Shown here piece after piece: positions 45,101-54,200 of a DNA stretch of 64,000 nucleotides (its first letter is position 1; each line of letters begins with the position of its first letter). A model generated the notes under the pieces. It saw only the letters and a list, made by a program, of their open reading frames with translations. It did no database searches and was not told the DNA's origin. The translations under genes and the position numbers were made by a program. Source of the stretch: Symsagittifera roscoffensis (taxonomy: Eukaryota > Xenacoelomorpha > Acoela > Convolutidae); assembly GCF_963678635.1 (NCBI RefSeq), contig NC_087064.1:10207671-10271670 (forward strand), written 5' to 3'.

Positions 45101-45350
45101 ATAGGTTTTTGTAACTCGAAACACTGAAAAAAATCAAGGGGGGACTGGAAAAGAGCATCTTTTGTTTATTCATTTGAGGAAATAAATGAAGTTGTATACC
45201 GACCGCTGTGTATGACTCGATGGCTTTTCGGAACTCATTCTTCCTATACAATTTGTCTCCCTCGGCGAAGTAGGTCACAGATGAACTTTTCGGGACTTCC
45301 TTGATCTCCGAGTGCGAATCATCATCATTTTCAGCTTTCGGAAGGGGCAT
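33051..45350 (-). CDS. ODAD4: Outer dynein arm docking complex subunit 4 (TTC25), 13 exons
   Basis: Thirteen exons with consistent phases give 625 residues, close to vertebrate TTC25 (about 670). Residues 28-125 form three TPRs, including LYAMGDFEYALLFYHRG. A Lys-rich linker (178-220) leads to LLGQLYSDKEFLQKLLEDE (224-242), EYLDKREEFWRQQ (about 259-271) and the second TPR set: RALDNLGRVSVKLEKFDKAI (396-415), ERTWLYHEIGRCHLEL (471-486), EYGERALASAKASGDE and YQAAAESYEKALELAKEQ. These blocks are characteristic of ODAD4, which helps dock outer dynein arms to ciliary doublet microtubules. Differences from the family are a Gly/Glu-rich insert at about 440-460 and a shorter acidic/Lys tail. Exons (minus order): 45350-45204, 44193-44050, 41007-40854, 40553-40492, 40419-40396, 39971-39776, 37596-37369, 36846-36639, 36280-36006, 35731-35600, 34866-34766, 34521-34417, 33152-33051. 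Confidence 0.95.
33526..33632 (+). mobile_element. hAT MITE fragment
   Basis: Starts CAGGGGAGGATTTGTGG, then CCCCCTTTGGTAC and GGCGGACCGACAC..AAATTTTTCTATAGGCG, matching the internal sequence of the 13304 copy. Truncated on the right. Lies in ODAD4 intron 12. Confidence 0.75.
33651..34286. mobile_element. Inverted-repeat element with internal 31-bp repeats
   Basis: The left end CTACCCGGGCCGAGGTCCGC (33651-33670) is the reverse complement of the right end (34267-34286) with two mismatches (19 of 21 over the full arm). The interior is about 590 bp without coding capacity and carries the tandem repeat at 34021-34195. A clean target duplication is not visible (ATTAATT left, TAATGTA right). Lies in ODAD4 intron 12. 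Family unknown to me. Confidence 0.7.
34021..34195. repeat. 31-bp tandem repeat, about five units
   Basis: Units read GCGACCCAAATTAGCTATG followed by TTGTGACTTTTT, with small changes, at about 34058, 34089, 34120 and 34151, plus degenerate starts from about 34023. Confidence 0.85.
34417..34521 (-). CDS. ODAD4: ODAD4 exon 12
   Basis: Acceptor TTTTTTTCAG, donor GTAAGA, residues 558-592: ALKDVNNKIVRGVKTEEDAE, then Glu/Pro-rich, ending EQAKK. Confidence 0.93.
34766..34866 (-). CDS. ODAD4: ODAD4 exon 11
   Basis: Acceptor GTTTTTGCAG, donor GTAAGG, residues 524-557: AQMEEYQAAAESYEKALELA and NAQKAIES, a TPR helix pair. Confidence 0.95.
35600..35731 (-). CDS. ODAD4: ODAD4 exon 10
   Basis: Acceptor TACTGTGTAG, donor GTACCA, residues 480-523 plus one base: GRCHLELKNNSEAKEYGERA, then SGDEVWQINALVLSGKAE. 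Confidence 0.95.
35960..35982. repeat. 23-base C homopolymer beside a splice donor
   Basis: A pure C run on the + strand, so G23 in the ODAD4 pre-mRNA, starting about 23 nt after the exon 9 donor. Confidence 0.9.
36006..36280 (-). CDS. ODAD4: ODAD4 exon 9 with Gly-rich insert
   Basis: Acceptor AAATTTCAG, donor GTGAGT. Encodes RALDNLGRVSVKLEKFDKAI and ERTWLYHEI, separated by about 40 residues absent from the usual family pattern. These include a Gly/Glu-rich stretch (about 442-458) whose mRNA sense strand is rich in runs of G. A 23-base C run (G on the transcript) begins about 23 bp into the following intron. Confidence 0.93.
36639..36846 (-). CDS. ODAD4: ODAD4 exon 8
   Basis: Acceptor TTTTTTGCAG, donor GTGAGC, residues 319-387 plus two bases. 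Helical repeat EILATLYSLQGIAQLEQGKL continues into FKKDFEISDE. Confidence 0.95.
37369..37596 (-). CDS. ODAD4: ODAD4 exon 7
   Basis: Acceptor CAATTTTCAG, donor GTCAGT, residues 243-318 plus one base, with YLDKREEFWRQQNPSRLH and RYIHRQLDRIEE. The 2.2-kb intron before it holds a hAT MITE and a tRNA-headed repeat. Confidence 0.95.
37997..38945 (+). repeat. tRNA-headed dispersed repeat, long copy
   Basis: Box A-like TGGTGTAGCGGTAAGACACC, box B-like GTGGTTCACATCGGG, body with ATTTTGTCGGCTTAGTTCTC, and the tail GTGGTGCGACGCTCTGTTTC near 38917. In ODAD4 intron 6, antisense to the gene. The far boundary is approximate. Confidence 0.5.
39031..39487 (-). mobile_element. hAT MITE, full copy
   Basis: Ends CAGTGGCGGATCTAAGA and CCTAAATCCACCCCTG, flanked by CTATCAAG (39023-39030) and CTATAAAG (39488-39495), an 8-bp target duplication with one mismatch. 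It lies in the opposite orientation to the 13304 copy. The C/G tract is next to the right terminal repeat. In ODAD4 intron 6. Confidence 0.88.
39776..39971 (-). CDS. ODAD4: ODAD4 exon 6
   Basis: Acceptor AAATTGTAG, donor GTACGT. A Lys/Gly-rich linker leads to the conserved KLLGQLYSDKEFLQKLLEDE. Ends in phase 1. Confidence 0.95.
40396..40419 (-). CDS. ODAD4: ODAD4 exon 5, 24-bp microexon
   Basis: GTGTTTTAG, 24 bp encoding TQNYITFS, then GTAAGC. Phase 0 at both ends, so it could be skipped without a frameshift. The intron before it is only 72 bp. Confidence 0.8.
40492..40553 (-). CDS. ODAD4: ODAD4 exon 4
   Basis: 62 bp after TTTTTTTCAG, donor GTAATG. The first two bases complete a Lys codon, then DDNQDLSSEGDLGMYFNRDL. 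Confidence 0.9.
40854..41007 (-). CDS. ODAD4: ODAD4 exon 3
   Basis: Acceptor GGTGCACAG, donor GTACGA, 154 bp, residues 98-148 plus one base. It carries the most conserved block, KAEALYAMGDFEYALLFYHR, and FRIGIQKSQEAIENAIG. Confidence 0.96.
41803..42010 (+). repeat. tRNA-headed dispersed repeat, short copy
   Basis: Box A-like CGTAGCTGAGTAGTTGGAGA, box B-like CAGATTCGAATATTCGAATT, tail GCGCAGCTGTGCCCCTGTGT, then TTCATTGATCCAG, a phrase also found at about 9766. In ODAD4 intron 2. Confidence 0.5.
43497..43621. repeat. Cluster of perfect palindromes
   Basis: TTTCAGATCTGAAA occurs at 43501-43514 and 43608-43621, with ACTTCAAATTTGAAGT (16-bp perfect palindrome) at 43575-43590 and further CAGATCT half-copies between. 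In ODAD4 intron 2. Confidence 0.85.
44050..44193 (-). CDS. ODAD4: ODAD4 exon 2
   Basis: Acceptor TGCAATTTAG, donor GTAGGC, 144 bp, residues 50-97 (ALDQAEKEEVDLKASYIARA and on to EQTYTK): the second TPR. Phase 0 at both ends. Confidence 0.95.
44483..44567 (-). mobile_element. hAT MITE fragment
   Basis: TTTTTTAGGTCGACCAAAAT, ATTTTCCGAGC and AAAACACTATTAAAACCCC match the internal part of the 39031 copy. Both ends are missing. Confidence 0.6.
44667..44860 (-). mobile_element. Diverged hAT MITE copy, right end lost
   Basis: Starts CAGGGCTGGATCTAAGAGAA like the 39031 copy, then CTGAGCTCTCCTGAAAGGCC and TATTCTGTGCAGC. Strongly diverged. In ODAD4 intron 1. Confidence 0.55.
45204..45350 (-). CDS. 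ODAD4: ODAD4 exon 1
   Basis: Starts at ATG 45350 and encodes residues 1-49, through the first TPR helix pair (KAIESYTA). I chose the phase-0 donor GTCGGT over the stronger-looking GTATAC four bases downstream. Only the first keeps frame with exon 2 and restores the TPR consensus AIESYTAAL. Confidence 0.88.
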
Positions 45351-45770
45351 TTTTTCTTCTTACTTTTAAACTAATGTTTTTCAGATAGAGTGAAGCTAAA
45401 AAACGAAAACAGAACGAAGCGCGTGTTATAATCTGGTAAACGTTGACGGTAGAAATGCTCAAATGCAAGATTATTAAAACTAGTTGTTATTAAAACACGT
45501 GTCTCCTGAGCTCTGCTAGAAACCAAAGCTAGCGTTACTGTGATTTGATTCAAATTTAAAAGATCTATTTTTATGCGGGTCACACAGTGAAGAGAAACAA
45601 ACAACAAGTTGGGCCATTTCTTGTTCAAAATCCAATGCAACGAAAAAATGGTTGAGTGATATATATCTGATTTGATTTATAAATATTTAGTTCAATTTTT
45701 CATTTACTGTTTCAGAGGAAAGTCACTGCAAACCACCACTAGTAGCAGTAGTCGATTTCCTACCATGGTG

Positions 45771-45907
45771 TTAATTAAATAACTTAAAATAAACATGAGA
45801 GATCCTAATTTTGCCAAAAGTTGCACTACCAAATTTGTAGTCGTAGGTCTTTGTAACCGATTTATTCAATTTTTGAAATGTCAAAGTACCATCATTGGCA
45901 ATGGTTC
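45771..45907 (-). CDS. Candidate terminal exon of an unidentified gene
   Basis: After a TTTCCGCAG acceptor the minus strand reads two bases, then TIANDGTLTFQKLNKSVTKT, YDYKFGSATFGK, ISHVYFKLFN and TAA. The composition is protein-like (alternating polar and hydrophobic residues), unlike the surrounding AT-rich frames. The exon would need a phase-1 donor upstream, and I could not find a matching one. It would end 420 bp upstream of ODAD4, same strand. No family recognised. Confidence 0.3.
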
Positions 45908-46298
45908 CTGCGGAAATTAAAGTTCGTCAGGAAATTAACAATCTGATAAAAAAGTGCTTTGGAAACTTCGATTGTTTTTGATGTGTTTACTTTGCAACGG
46001 GATTACTAAAATCCTCCGCTAGTATATTCCATTAGCATGCCCCGGATTTTTAATACGTAAAAACCATTTAAGTTAACTAAATACTTCCTTAAAAACTATC
46101 AAATTAATAGAAGAAATATTAATAAAAACTCGCGTTTTTACAAAGGTTTGCCCCAGTAACTGTAGAAAAAAAAATAATTTCAACCAATTCTCGGTTAAAA
46201 AATGTAGCGAATCTGATAGAAAACTTGAGTGTTTCAACAGTGGAAATAATTACCGAAAAGTTAAAAAGTTTTCAATTTTATAGTTTGTAGCCTCTAAC

Positions 46299-46363
46299 CA
46301 ATTCTGCAACGGTGATATCACAGGTCTTGGTAGAGATGTCATTATTGGCGTGTATTTGAAATA
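46299..46363 (-). CDS. Candidate internal exon, unidentified
   Basis: ACTGACAG acceptor, then an open stretch FQIHANNDISTKTCDITVAE ending at a GTTAGA donor (65 bp). A possible 18-bp microexon (46142-46159, TTTTCTACAG acceptor, GTAAAA donor) follows. Phases do not join cleanly to 45771-45907, so this is a weak call. Confidence 0.25.
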
Positions 46364-47182
46364 CTGTCAGTTTATTGGACAACAGAAATATTTAGAGTAA
46401 AGTGCCTCTTCTGTTTAGTTCATTTTCTCAGAAATAGCTAGTTAAATAGTTAACTAAAAAAAGGCTTTTATTATAAATACGGTGCTTGTCCGGTACTAAA
46501 ACATAAATTGTAATCAATTCATAATTAAATAGAAATACAAAAAAAGGTAGCTGCTTGATGAGCATTGGGCGCAGAACGCACCGACCACGCTGATTTAAGA
46601 AATGAACAAATTCGTAAAATCAAAAAGAAATCAGACATTTTCAAACTTGTTTTTTGTCTATTTTGGTCTCAGCTTCCTGTCATTTTGATCTAGAGATACT
46701 ATTGGGTTTGGTGAAAACTTATTCTCTCCAAATTTGCTTATGATTACAACTTTCTTTCGCGCATTTTGTTTTCAGGCTTGATGCGTGTCTGCCACGTATT
46801 GTGGGCTTTGTTGGTCGCTCGGTTAATTCTAAAAACTTATTTATTGGTGATGGTTGTGTCTTTTTTCGACTGTTTTTCTGAAGTTTAGTTTTCAATTTTT
46901 GTCAACGGCATTTGAAAATTTTTCATTTTTTTATTTGTTACACTCTTCTTTCATTATCTAGTCGCTAACTCGCAACTCTAAGCTTGCGTTGCATCGCAAA
47001 TAATGCGAAGGAATATTTACCCCTGGCTTACATTTTTCTTTCAAGTAATTTGAAAGATTTTCTTACACCTCATTGATTACCTGGAGAAATTGAATTAAAA
47101 ATTTAAAAAATATGTCAACTGTAATCTATTATTTTTGTTACTGAATAGTTTTTATACTTGCTATTAGGAAAAAGCTAGTTTG

Positions 47183-47505
47183 TGTTAAAAAGTTAGGATA
47201 CCACTCGTGTTATAAAAGAGTGACTTAAACTAAGAATAGATTAAGACTGTGGATGATTAAGATTCCTACTAAAATTGTAGGCTTTTATTTAAGACTAAAT
47301 AAAAGACGGGGATTCTATCTAAGTTAAGAGAGGTTTAAAAGATTGAATTGGTTGCGATTGATTTGTTACGTATCATAAAAGATAGTGTCCAATTCAGAGT
47401 CTACCAAAAGCCGTTGCGCTTTTGGCAGGTATATAAATTAACAACTTAAAGGTCGATGGTAAGATAAGATCAGAGGTTAAATAAACAAACCATAATACTT
47501 TTACA
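47183..47505 (-). repeat. 3' LTR
   Basis: 323 bp, about six substitutions from the 5' LTR. Carries the same hairpin (47404-47425) and AATAAA (minus strand, 47289-47284), which would serve as the poly(A) signal. Confidence 0.93.
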
Positions 47506-48240
47506 TTCCCCGCGAAATTTTATCTATAATTTATCCCTTTCGCCTCACCAGAAGGGAACAAAACAAAAATGATTAAGCACTAAGATGAATGAATCAGTAG
47601 GCGCATTGTCTAGGACCCCCGAGAGTGGATCTAGATTCGTAAGAACACAGATTTGATAAAGGGCCCAAGAGGCGTATCATAAACTAAGTACAATTACACG
47701 GTTATCAGGTCGAAAGGGTGGGTGTACAGTACGGGGAAGGCCGGTGATCGGACCCGACGGGCCGGACGGCAAGTTCAACAAACAAAAACAAAATTCCAAA
47801 ACAAAGCACCTTAGATCGAATAATATGTATTCGTCGGAAGAAATAACTGTAGACTGGTGACTATAGGCAAGCGAGAAACTGAAATAGCACCAGGGTGAAT
47901 AGAGTCATAAGGTATGCAGGGAGTTATCCTTAGAATAAGCGAAATAACTGGGTAGAACCAAAAATGGATAAATCTAATGGTTATCCGGTGGTAGCGCCCC
48001 ATGGGTTAACAGAATTATAACGAGATTCGGGCTGAATTCTATGGCAAAAGCAAGGGTATAAGTGTTACCAATCATAACTATGGCTTAAAATAACAGCACT
48101 AGAGGTTTGTATGACTCTAGGGTCATGGAATGTTAGTAGCATTCAACAATAAACAGGACGTACAGGTACTAAGAGTTTTACAATGGAGTTTTGGTAGATC
48201 AAGAATGTTTTTGATAACATCTGTTTTGGAGTTTCTACAT
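47506..48240 (-). other. Non-coding 3' region of the LTR element
   Basis: 735 bp between the Gag-Pol stop and the 3' LTR. No env-like frame; the 63-codon frame at 47811-48002 has no recognisable domain. Contains one copy of the CCCGACGGG motif (47753-47761). Confidence 0.7.
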
Positions 48241-51200
48241 CTAATTAGATTCCCGATTTGCTGCTTTATTTATTGTCCATCTCCTTAACTCCTCCAGTGT
48301 CATTGGCCGTCCAAGGAGTTCTATCGCCGAAATGATAGAAGAGGTGTTCAGCCAGTCTGGGTCAGGTACGATGGGGACAAATGTGGAAGTTGAAATTTCG
48401 TAAGATAGGCCCGATGGGTTAAATCGCGTGGAGCAGACATCAGGGCTAAATTTGACCTTCTTGTCAGGACTCTTTTGATCGTCTGTTTTTAAGGGCTTTG
48501 GGTCACTTGGGTACGCATCGTTTTCTTCTCGCAAGTGAACTATAGTAGGCCGTGAAGATGAAGGTGGTGTTAATGTTGTCAGGTCTACTAGGTCGACATG
48601 GTGGCTTTCCATTTCTACCGTAGTTGCTTCCAACGTTGAACATACTGAGACTAAACTAGGTGAACCGAATTCTAGGGCATCACGATCTTCCTCAGTTAGA
48701 TCGACTATACTGGTAAATACTCTCTCGCCTAGCATCTTGGGAGGCTGCCTAGTTCGCATAGGTCTGGTGTTCTGACGTGTAAAAATTTCTGACAGTTTTT
48801 TCGAGGGTGGTGATTTCATTGGAGATGACGCTTTCCTTTTAGCAGTACCGGACAATTTCTGTGTCTTCGTAGAACGGTCAGAATGTGTTTGTTTGGGTCC
48901 CGTCTCCGCCATGGTGGTTTGTTCTCCAGTAGGTTTAGGGAACTCTCCTCCGGGATTCTCTGGAAGTACCGGCATTTCTTGGATCGCTTCATCGCCCTCC
49001 TCCCTAGTGTCCAAGAGAATCAACTGTGGGGTCGCTTGAAAGTCTCTTTCATTGTCACCGGAATCCAAGTCGATCAAAGGAATCTCATCTAACTCGACCT
49101 TCTGGTCGGCGTGGTCTGATGATTCTAGCTTAGGATCTGTTCGGTCGGACATTAGGTGTTCGTCTCGTTTCGTAGTTTCGAGTAGTGTTTTCTCCTTGAG
49201 GTCTCTTAGTGTCATTAAGTCACTAGCATTATCGTCTGACATCTCATCATGTGGTTCGATCGTCACTCCGGGTTCATTTAGGTAACTTTTAAGAAGTTCG
49301 GGTTTGCCCGACGGGCTTGGTTCTTGGTCGCTCTCGAGGCCAATCGGTGTTCTCAGTCTCTTTCTCTGTTCTTCTTCTTCTCTAAGAAGAGTTTCCCTAG
49401 AACTGTTCATGGCCGCGTTTCGCCTCGCAATGTCAAGCTCTTCAAATTTCCACTGAAGATTTCGTTTCTTTTGGGTAGTTTTTGAGCTTTTAAATCCGAT
49501 ATTTCTTGGAGGTTTTGCAGTTTTCCTCAATCCTTTAGTCGCATAAAATCTAACTAATTGGTCTCGTTTTCTCGGACTTGGTTTCTTCTGGGTGCACTGT
49601 CTTTTAATGGCTAAATCAGATTTACGTATTATTTTACCATTTTTTAGAGTCACAGTGTGATCTGATTCCCTTACGATTTTGTCCTTAAGTACTCTATAGT
49701 ATGGTTCATTTTTCATTCTATCTTGGATTTTTCGATAAACAATGGTCTTACCCGACGGGTTGTTCAGAATTGAGTCCTTTATGCCCAAGGCATCTCTTTT
49801 TTCTGACCGGGAGAGGACTTTTACTGGGGATCCAGCACTTGTTGGTACATATCTCACGGCATTTGAGATATTCTCCGAGGATGATGAATTTTCATCGACA
49901 TCTCCATCTTCTATGTCGTCAGGGGCATCCCAGTCATGTCTTCGCTCTCGGCTCATTAGTTTTTTGCCTTTATCTATACATAACAAAGTTTTGTTCCAAT
50001 CAAGGTTATTCGAAGAGGGTGATTTGACCAAATTATGCCAGATAGTGTTTGGGGATCTACCGAAATGTGCTTCGAAAGGAGAGCAGTTAAGCGACTGTTG
50101 AGTTACTGTTCTTAAGCATTTTATTATTTTCAGGAGTGCGGATTCTAGTGAAGGTTTTGGACGTTCTTGTGCCATAACCAGGAGTCGTTCCTTAATGGTC
50201 CTGATTAGGCGTTCCACTAATCCCGTAGCTCTATGATCACCCACTGGGCTAAATATCACCTTTATGTTGTGATCGTGGCAGAATTCTCTAACTTCCTTGG
50301 AGATGAAACCAGATCCTTGATCTGTTCTAATTGTTCTAGGTATCCCGTGTAAAGCAATGTATTTACTAAGGAAGTTTATAATAGATTTTGCCGATGTACT
50401 GGATGTTATTTGAGCTGATGGGAATTTTGAAAATCTGTCTACACACACCAATATGTATTTTTTTGTTCCCCATACTAAAGGTAACGGACCAGCGAAATCT
50501 AATTCCATTTCTTGGTTTGGTTCTTCGACCATTGGGAGTTCCCCTAGGGTATTGTGTTTTATAAGAGGTTTCAAATTTTTACCTGCTTTCACGCACTCTA
50601 TACAATTTTCGCCGTGGACTTGGATTTCACGGTAAATTTTCGGCCACCAGATGTATTGCGTTGCCAGGCTTTTCATTGCGAACTGGCCGGGGTGGGCTTC
50701 GTGTAGTCTGTTCAGCATAGTCGATCTTAGGCATGCTGGGATTACTAAACGGTTGTCCAAATAGAGGCATCCTCCACTGACATGTAAGTTATTCAAATAT
50801 GACTTATAATAGTTTCCCAGTTGTAGGATATCCTGTTTTCGGTCTTCCTCGATTGCCTTGATTATCTTTTTCAGAATTAGATCTTGTTTCGATAAGAGGG
50901 ACATAAATTTAGAGTCAAATATTTCCGGCCAAGAGAAAGGGAATAAGTTAACTGTTTTCTTTTTGCTAGGTGATCTATTCTCGGGTTTGTCCGACGGGTT
51001 ACTAGTATTTGGTGTTAAAACGTCCGTGTTTTCTTTAGTAGTAAGTTCTTTTTGTTGGTTAAATTCAATTTGTTCTGCCATTTCTTTCAGGATTTTAAAA
51101 TTCGTAAAAAAGTCGTTAGTTTTGCAAGATGAGTCACACAGTTCTGTACGCGAGTGAGAATTTTGACACACTGAAATGTTGGAATGGTTAGATATCGCTT

Positions 51201-54200
51201 GGAAAGTTTCAGCGGCATTAGCAATTCGTTTCTCACGTTCTATTTCTTGACTGGTCATATGATCTGTTGACTGGCTAATCGCATTGCAAGAAGTGACGTC
51301 ATGTGCTAAGAAATGTTGAGAAAATTTATTTCTTATTTGCGCCCACGAATTTTTTGGCATAAGGTGATCAAAGCCTAGGAGTGTACTAATCTGGTTTACT
51401 GAAGCGATAACAAACTTCTCGTCATCCAGAGAAACTGGTACGGGTTCACCCGATGGGTGTCGGGATATATAATCGACAAATCCCATATCTTTACCGGGTA
51501 AATGTTCTACGGTAAAGTCGAACGGTAATAGTTTATCCGCCCAACGGGTGAGGCGTGATTGGGCCGTTTTAGTGTATTTATCGTCTTTCAGTGCTCCTAT
51601 TAAGGCTTTGTGATCTGTTAAAATTGAGAATTGTTTACCCAGTAGATAATTTTTGAAATGATCTAGTGCCCAGACTAATCCCAGTAATTCGAGTTCGTTA
51701 GTGCTGTATTTTAATTCGGCGATATTCAAAAATCTGCTAGCGAACGCTACGGTCTTCCAATTTCCCCAATGGTCTTGTTCGATTGACGCGCCCAATCCTA
51801 AATGTGAGGCGTCGCATTTCACCCGAGTGTTCAGTTTTACATCGAAATGGTGGTTCGTCACCGTATTACAAATTTCGTTCTTGATTTTTTCAAACGCTTC
51901 CGTATGTACTGTGGACCACTTAAATGGTTTATTCTTTTGCATAAGTTCTCTGAAGGGTGTTGATAGGGACGCTAGGTTTGGTATGAACTTATTAAATTGG
52001 TTAATCGATCCCATTAAGGATCTGATGTCTTTAATACAGTTTGGTTCTTTTAGGTTTCTGATTGCGTCAGATTTATGTATTAATGGTGTCGTCCCTTTTG
52101 CGTCGATTCTAAATCCCAACCATTCTATGTTATGAGTTAAAAACGTGCATTTTTCCCATTTTATGGCTAGTCCCTCGTCATCTAGCGTTTTTAACACATT
52201 AATGACTAGCTTTTTATGTTCTTCCTCGCTACCTACGGTGGCGATTAGGATGTCGTCAAGATAACAATGAGTATTTGGTAGTTTTTCCGTCAAACGGTCC
52301 ATTATACGTTGAAATTCATTTGGCATATCGCCTAGTCCATAGAATCCGGTTTTAAAACGGTATGAACCCGTTACTTCTCCCCCCACAATGTTAAAATTAC
52401 ACTGATTACTTGCCTTTTTCGAAAGCGGAATTTGGCTGTAGGCGTATTTTAGGTCTATCGACGAAAACCAGATGTTTCTTTGATCGTGGCCGCTAATAGT
52501 GACTGCAACGTTGTCAATTAGTTCGAATAGATTCGGCATTTGATATCTATTGCGAAATATTTGTTTGTTTAGTAGTTTTGAGTTCAACGCTAGTTTTATT
52601 GATCCATCCCTTTTTGCTGTAATCACGATAGGGGAAATAAAACAATCTTCAGAGCATCTAGATAGTTTTTCAATGTGTCCGTCACTTAATAATTGGTCGA
52701 TGCATAGTTTGACTTTGGGGAGAAGATGGATTGGGATACGTTTCCCTTTCACCTGTATCGGTTTTATCGGCTCGTTAAAATAAGTATTAACTACGTAGTT
52801 TTTTGATCTACCAGTTCTTTTTATAAGGTCTGGAAAGTGCTTTGATATGTATAATTTAAACTCACGTTGGGATGATGTCTCTTGGTTTTGATCCTGTTGG
52901 ATGTCGGATGCGAATTTAACTTGATTGACATTTGTCCCGATGGGTGGTACTTTCTGGTTTTCCCGTGAATTTGACCCGTTGGGTGGAGGTTGTTTTTGAA
53001 ATACTACAATACCCAAATTTGGTAGGATGTCATTTCCTAGTAGATTTCTTTCAGCCCCTTCTGTGATAAAAAGTTTTTGATCATTAGCCTCCCATCCTTT
53101 CGATTGGATTTTCACTCGAACTTTTCCAATAATATTGATCGTACTCCCGAAACCCTGGTATGCTTTCTTTGTTATCTCGTCCACAGGTTCTAGCTTTACA
53201 AATCTGTCTCGTATCTTCAGTTCGTGTAGTAGGTCTTTTTTCATGAAGGAAACTGGACTTGCAGAGTCAATTTGAATCTCGGTATAGTAGGGGTTGAATT
53301 TTCCCAGAGCTACTTTTAGTGTCTTTTTCAATTCTAATCCTTCGTGATTGAATACTGTTCTCACTCCGCGCTCTATTTTGTCTTCTACGGCATTTATTTG
53401 GTTATCTGTGTCGATGGATAGAACTAAGAAGTCGTCTAGGTTAACCTCAAATTCGGGATTTTCCTGCGGGTTGGCCCGGATATTTTCGTTTTCTTGGGGT
53501 ACCCGATTCTGATCGACGATGTTAGTTTGAGTTTTTGCTGAACTCCTACAGTGTTTAGCAAAATGTCCTTTCCGTCCGCACGTATTGCAGTTTCTATCTC
53601 TAGCCGGGCATGTGGATAGGTGTCCTTTTTTGAATTGCTGACCGCAATTACGGCACTTGTTATTTTCGACTATGTTTAATGTTGGTTCGTTCTTCACGTA
53701 TTGTGATCTTGGTCCTGGGTTGTAAGTTGGGAATTTTAGATACTGTTGATGAATTTTAGTACCTTTTTCGTGAACTAATACGTAAGATAGTACGTTTTCT
53801 GGGGTCAAGTATTCAATGCATAGTTTCTTTTGGATCTCGACATTTCTCATGTTGGTTATGAAAATGTCTCTTACTAGTTCTGACTCGAGTTCCCCCAGTT
53901 TACAATTTTTTGCTAGTTCTGAAAGAATTTCATGGAATTTTTCTAAGGACTCATGTTCTTTCTGTCTTCGGCCAAAAAATTTAAATCTTTCGTATGTTAG
54001 GTTTGTAGTGATCGTGAAAGTCGTTTTTAATAGTTCCCAAAATTCTGCGAAATTAATATCCAGAATTTTTTTTCCAGGATTTTTATGAGAAAAGCATTTC
54101 TGTCCTTCTTTCCCGAGTGCTAGGTATAGCTGTGATTTGAGCTTCTTGTCAATATCTCCTATTTGAAGTCCGTTGAATTTTGCGTTATCTTCCGCCCTTC

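Noticed and set aside
45755-45775. CCTACCATGGTGTTAA upstream of ODAD4 as a possible RFX X-box (ciliary genes often have one)
   Set aside because: Too many mismatches to the X-box consensus on either strand.
48883-54088. Plus-strand open frames within the LTR element
   Set aside because: Antisense shadows of the intact Gag-Pol frame.
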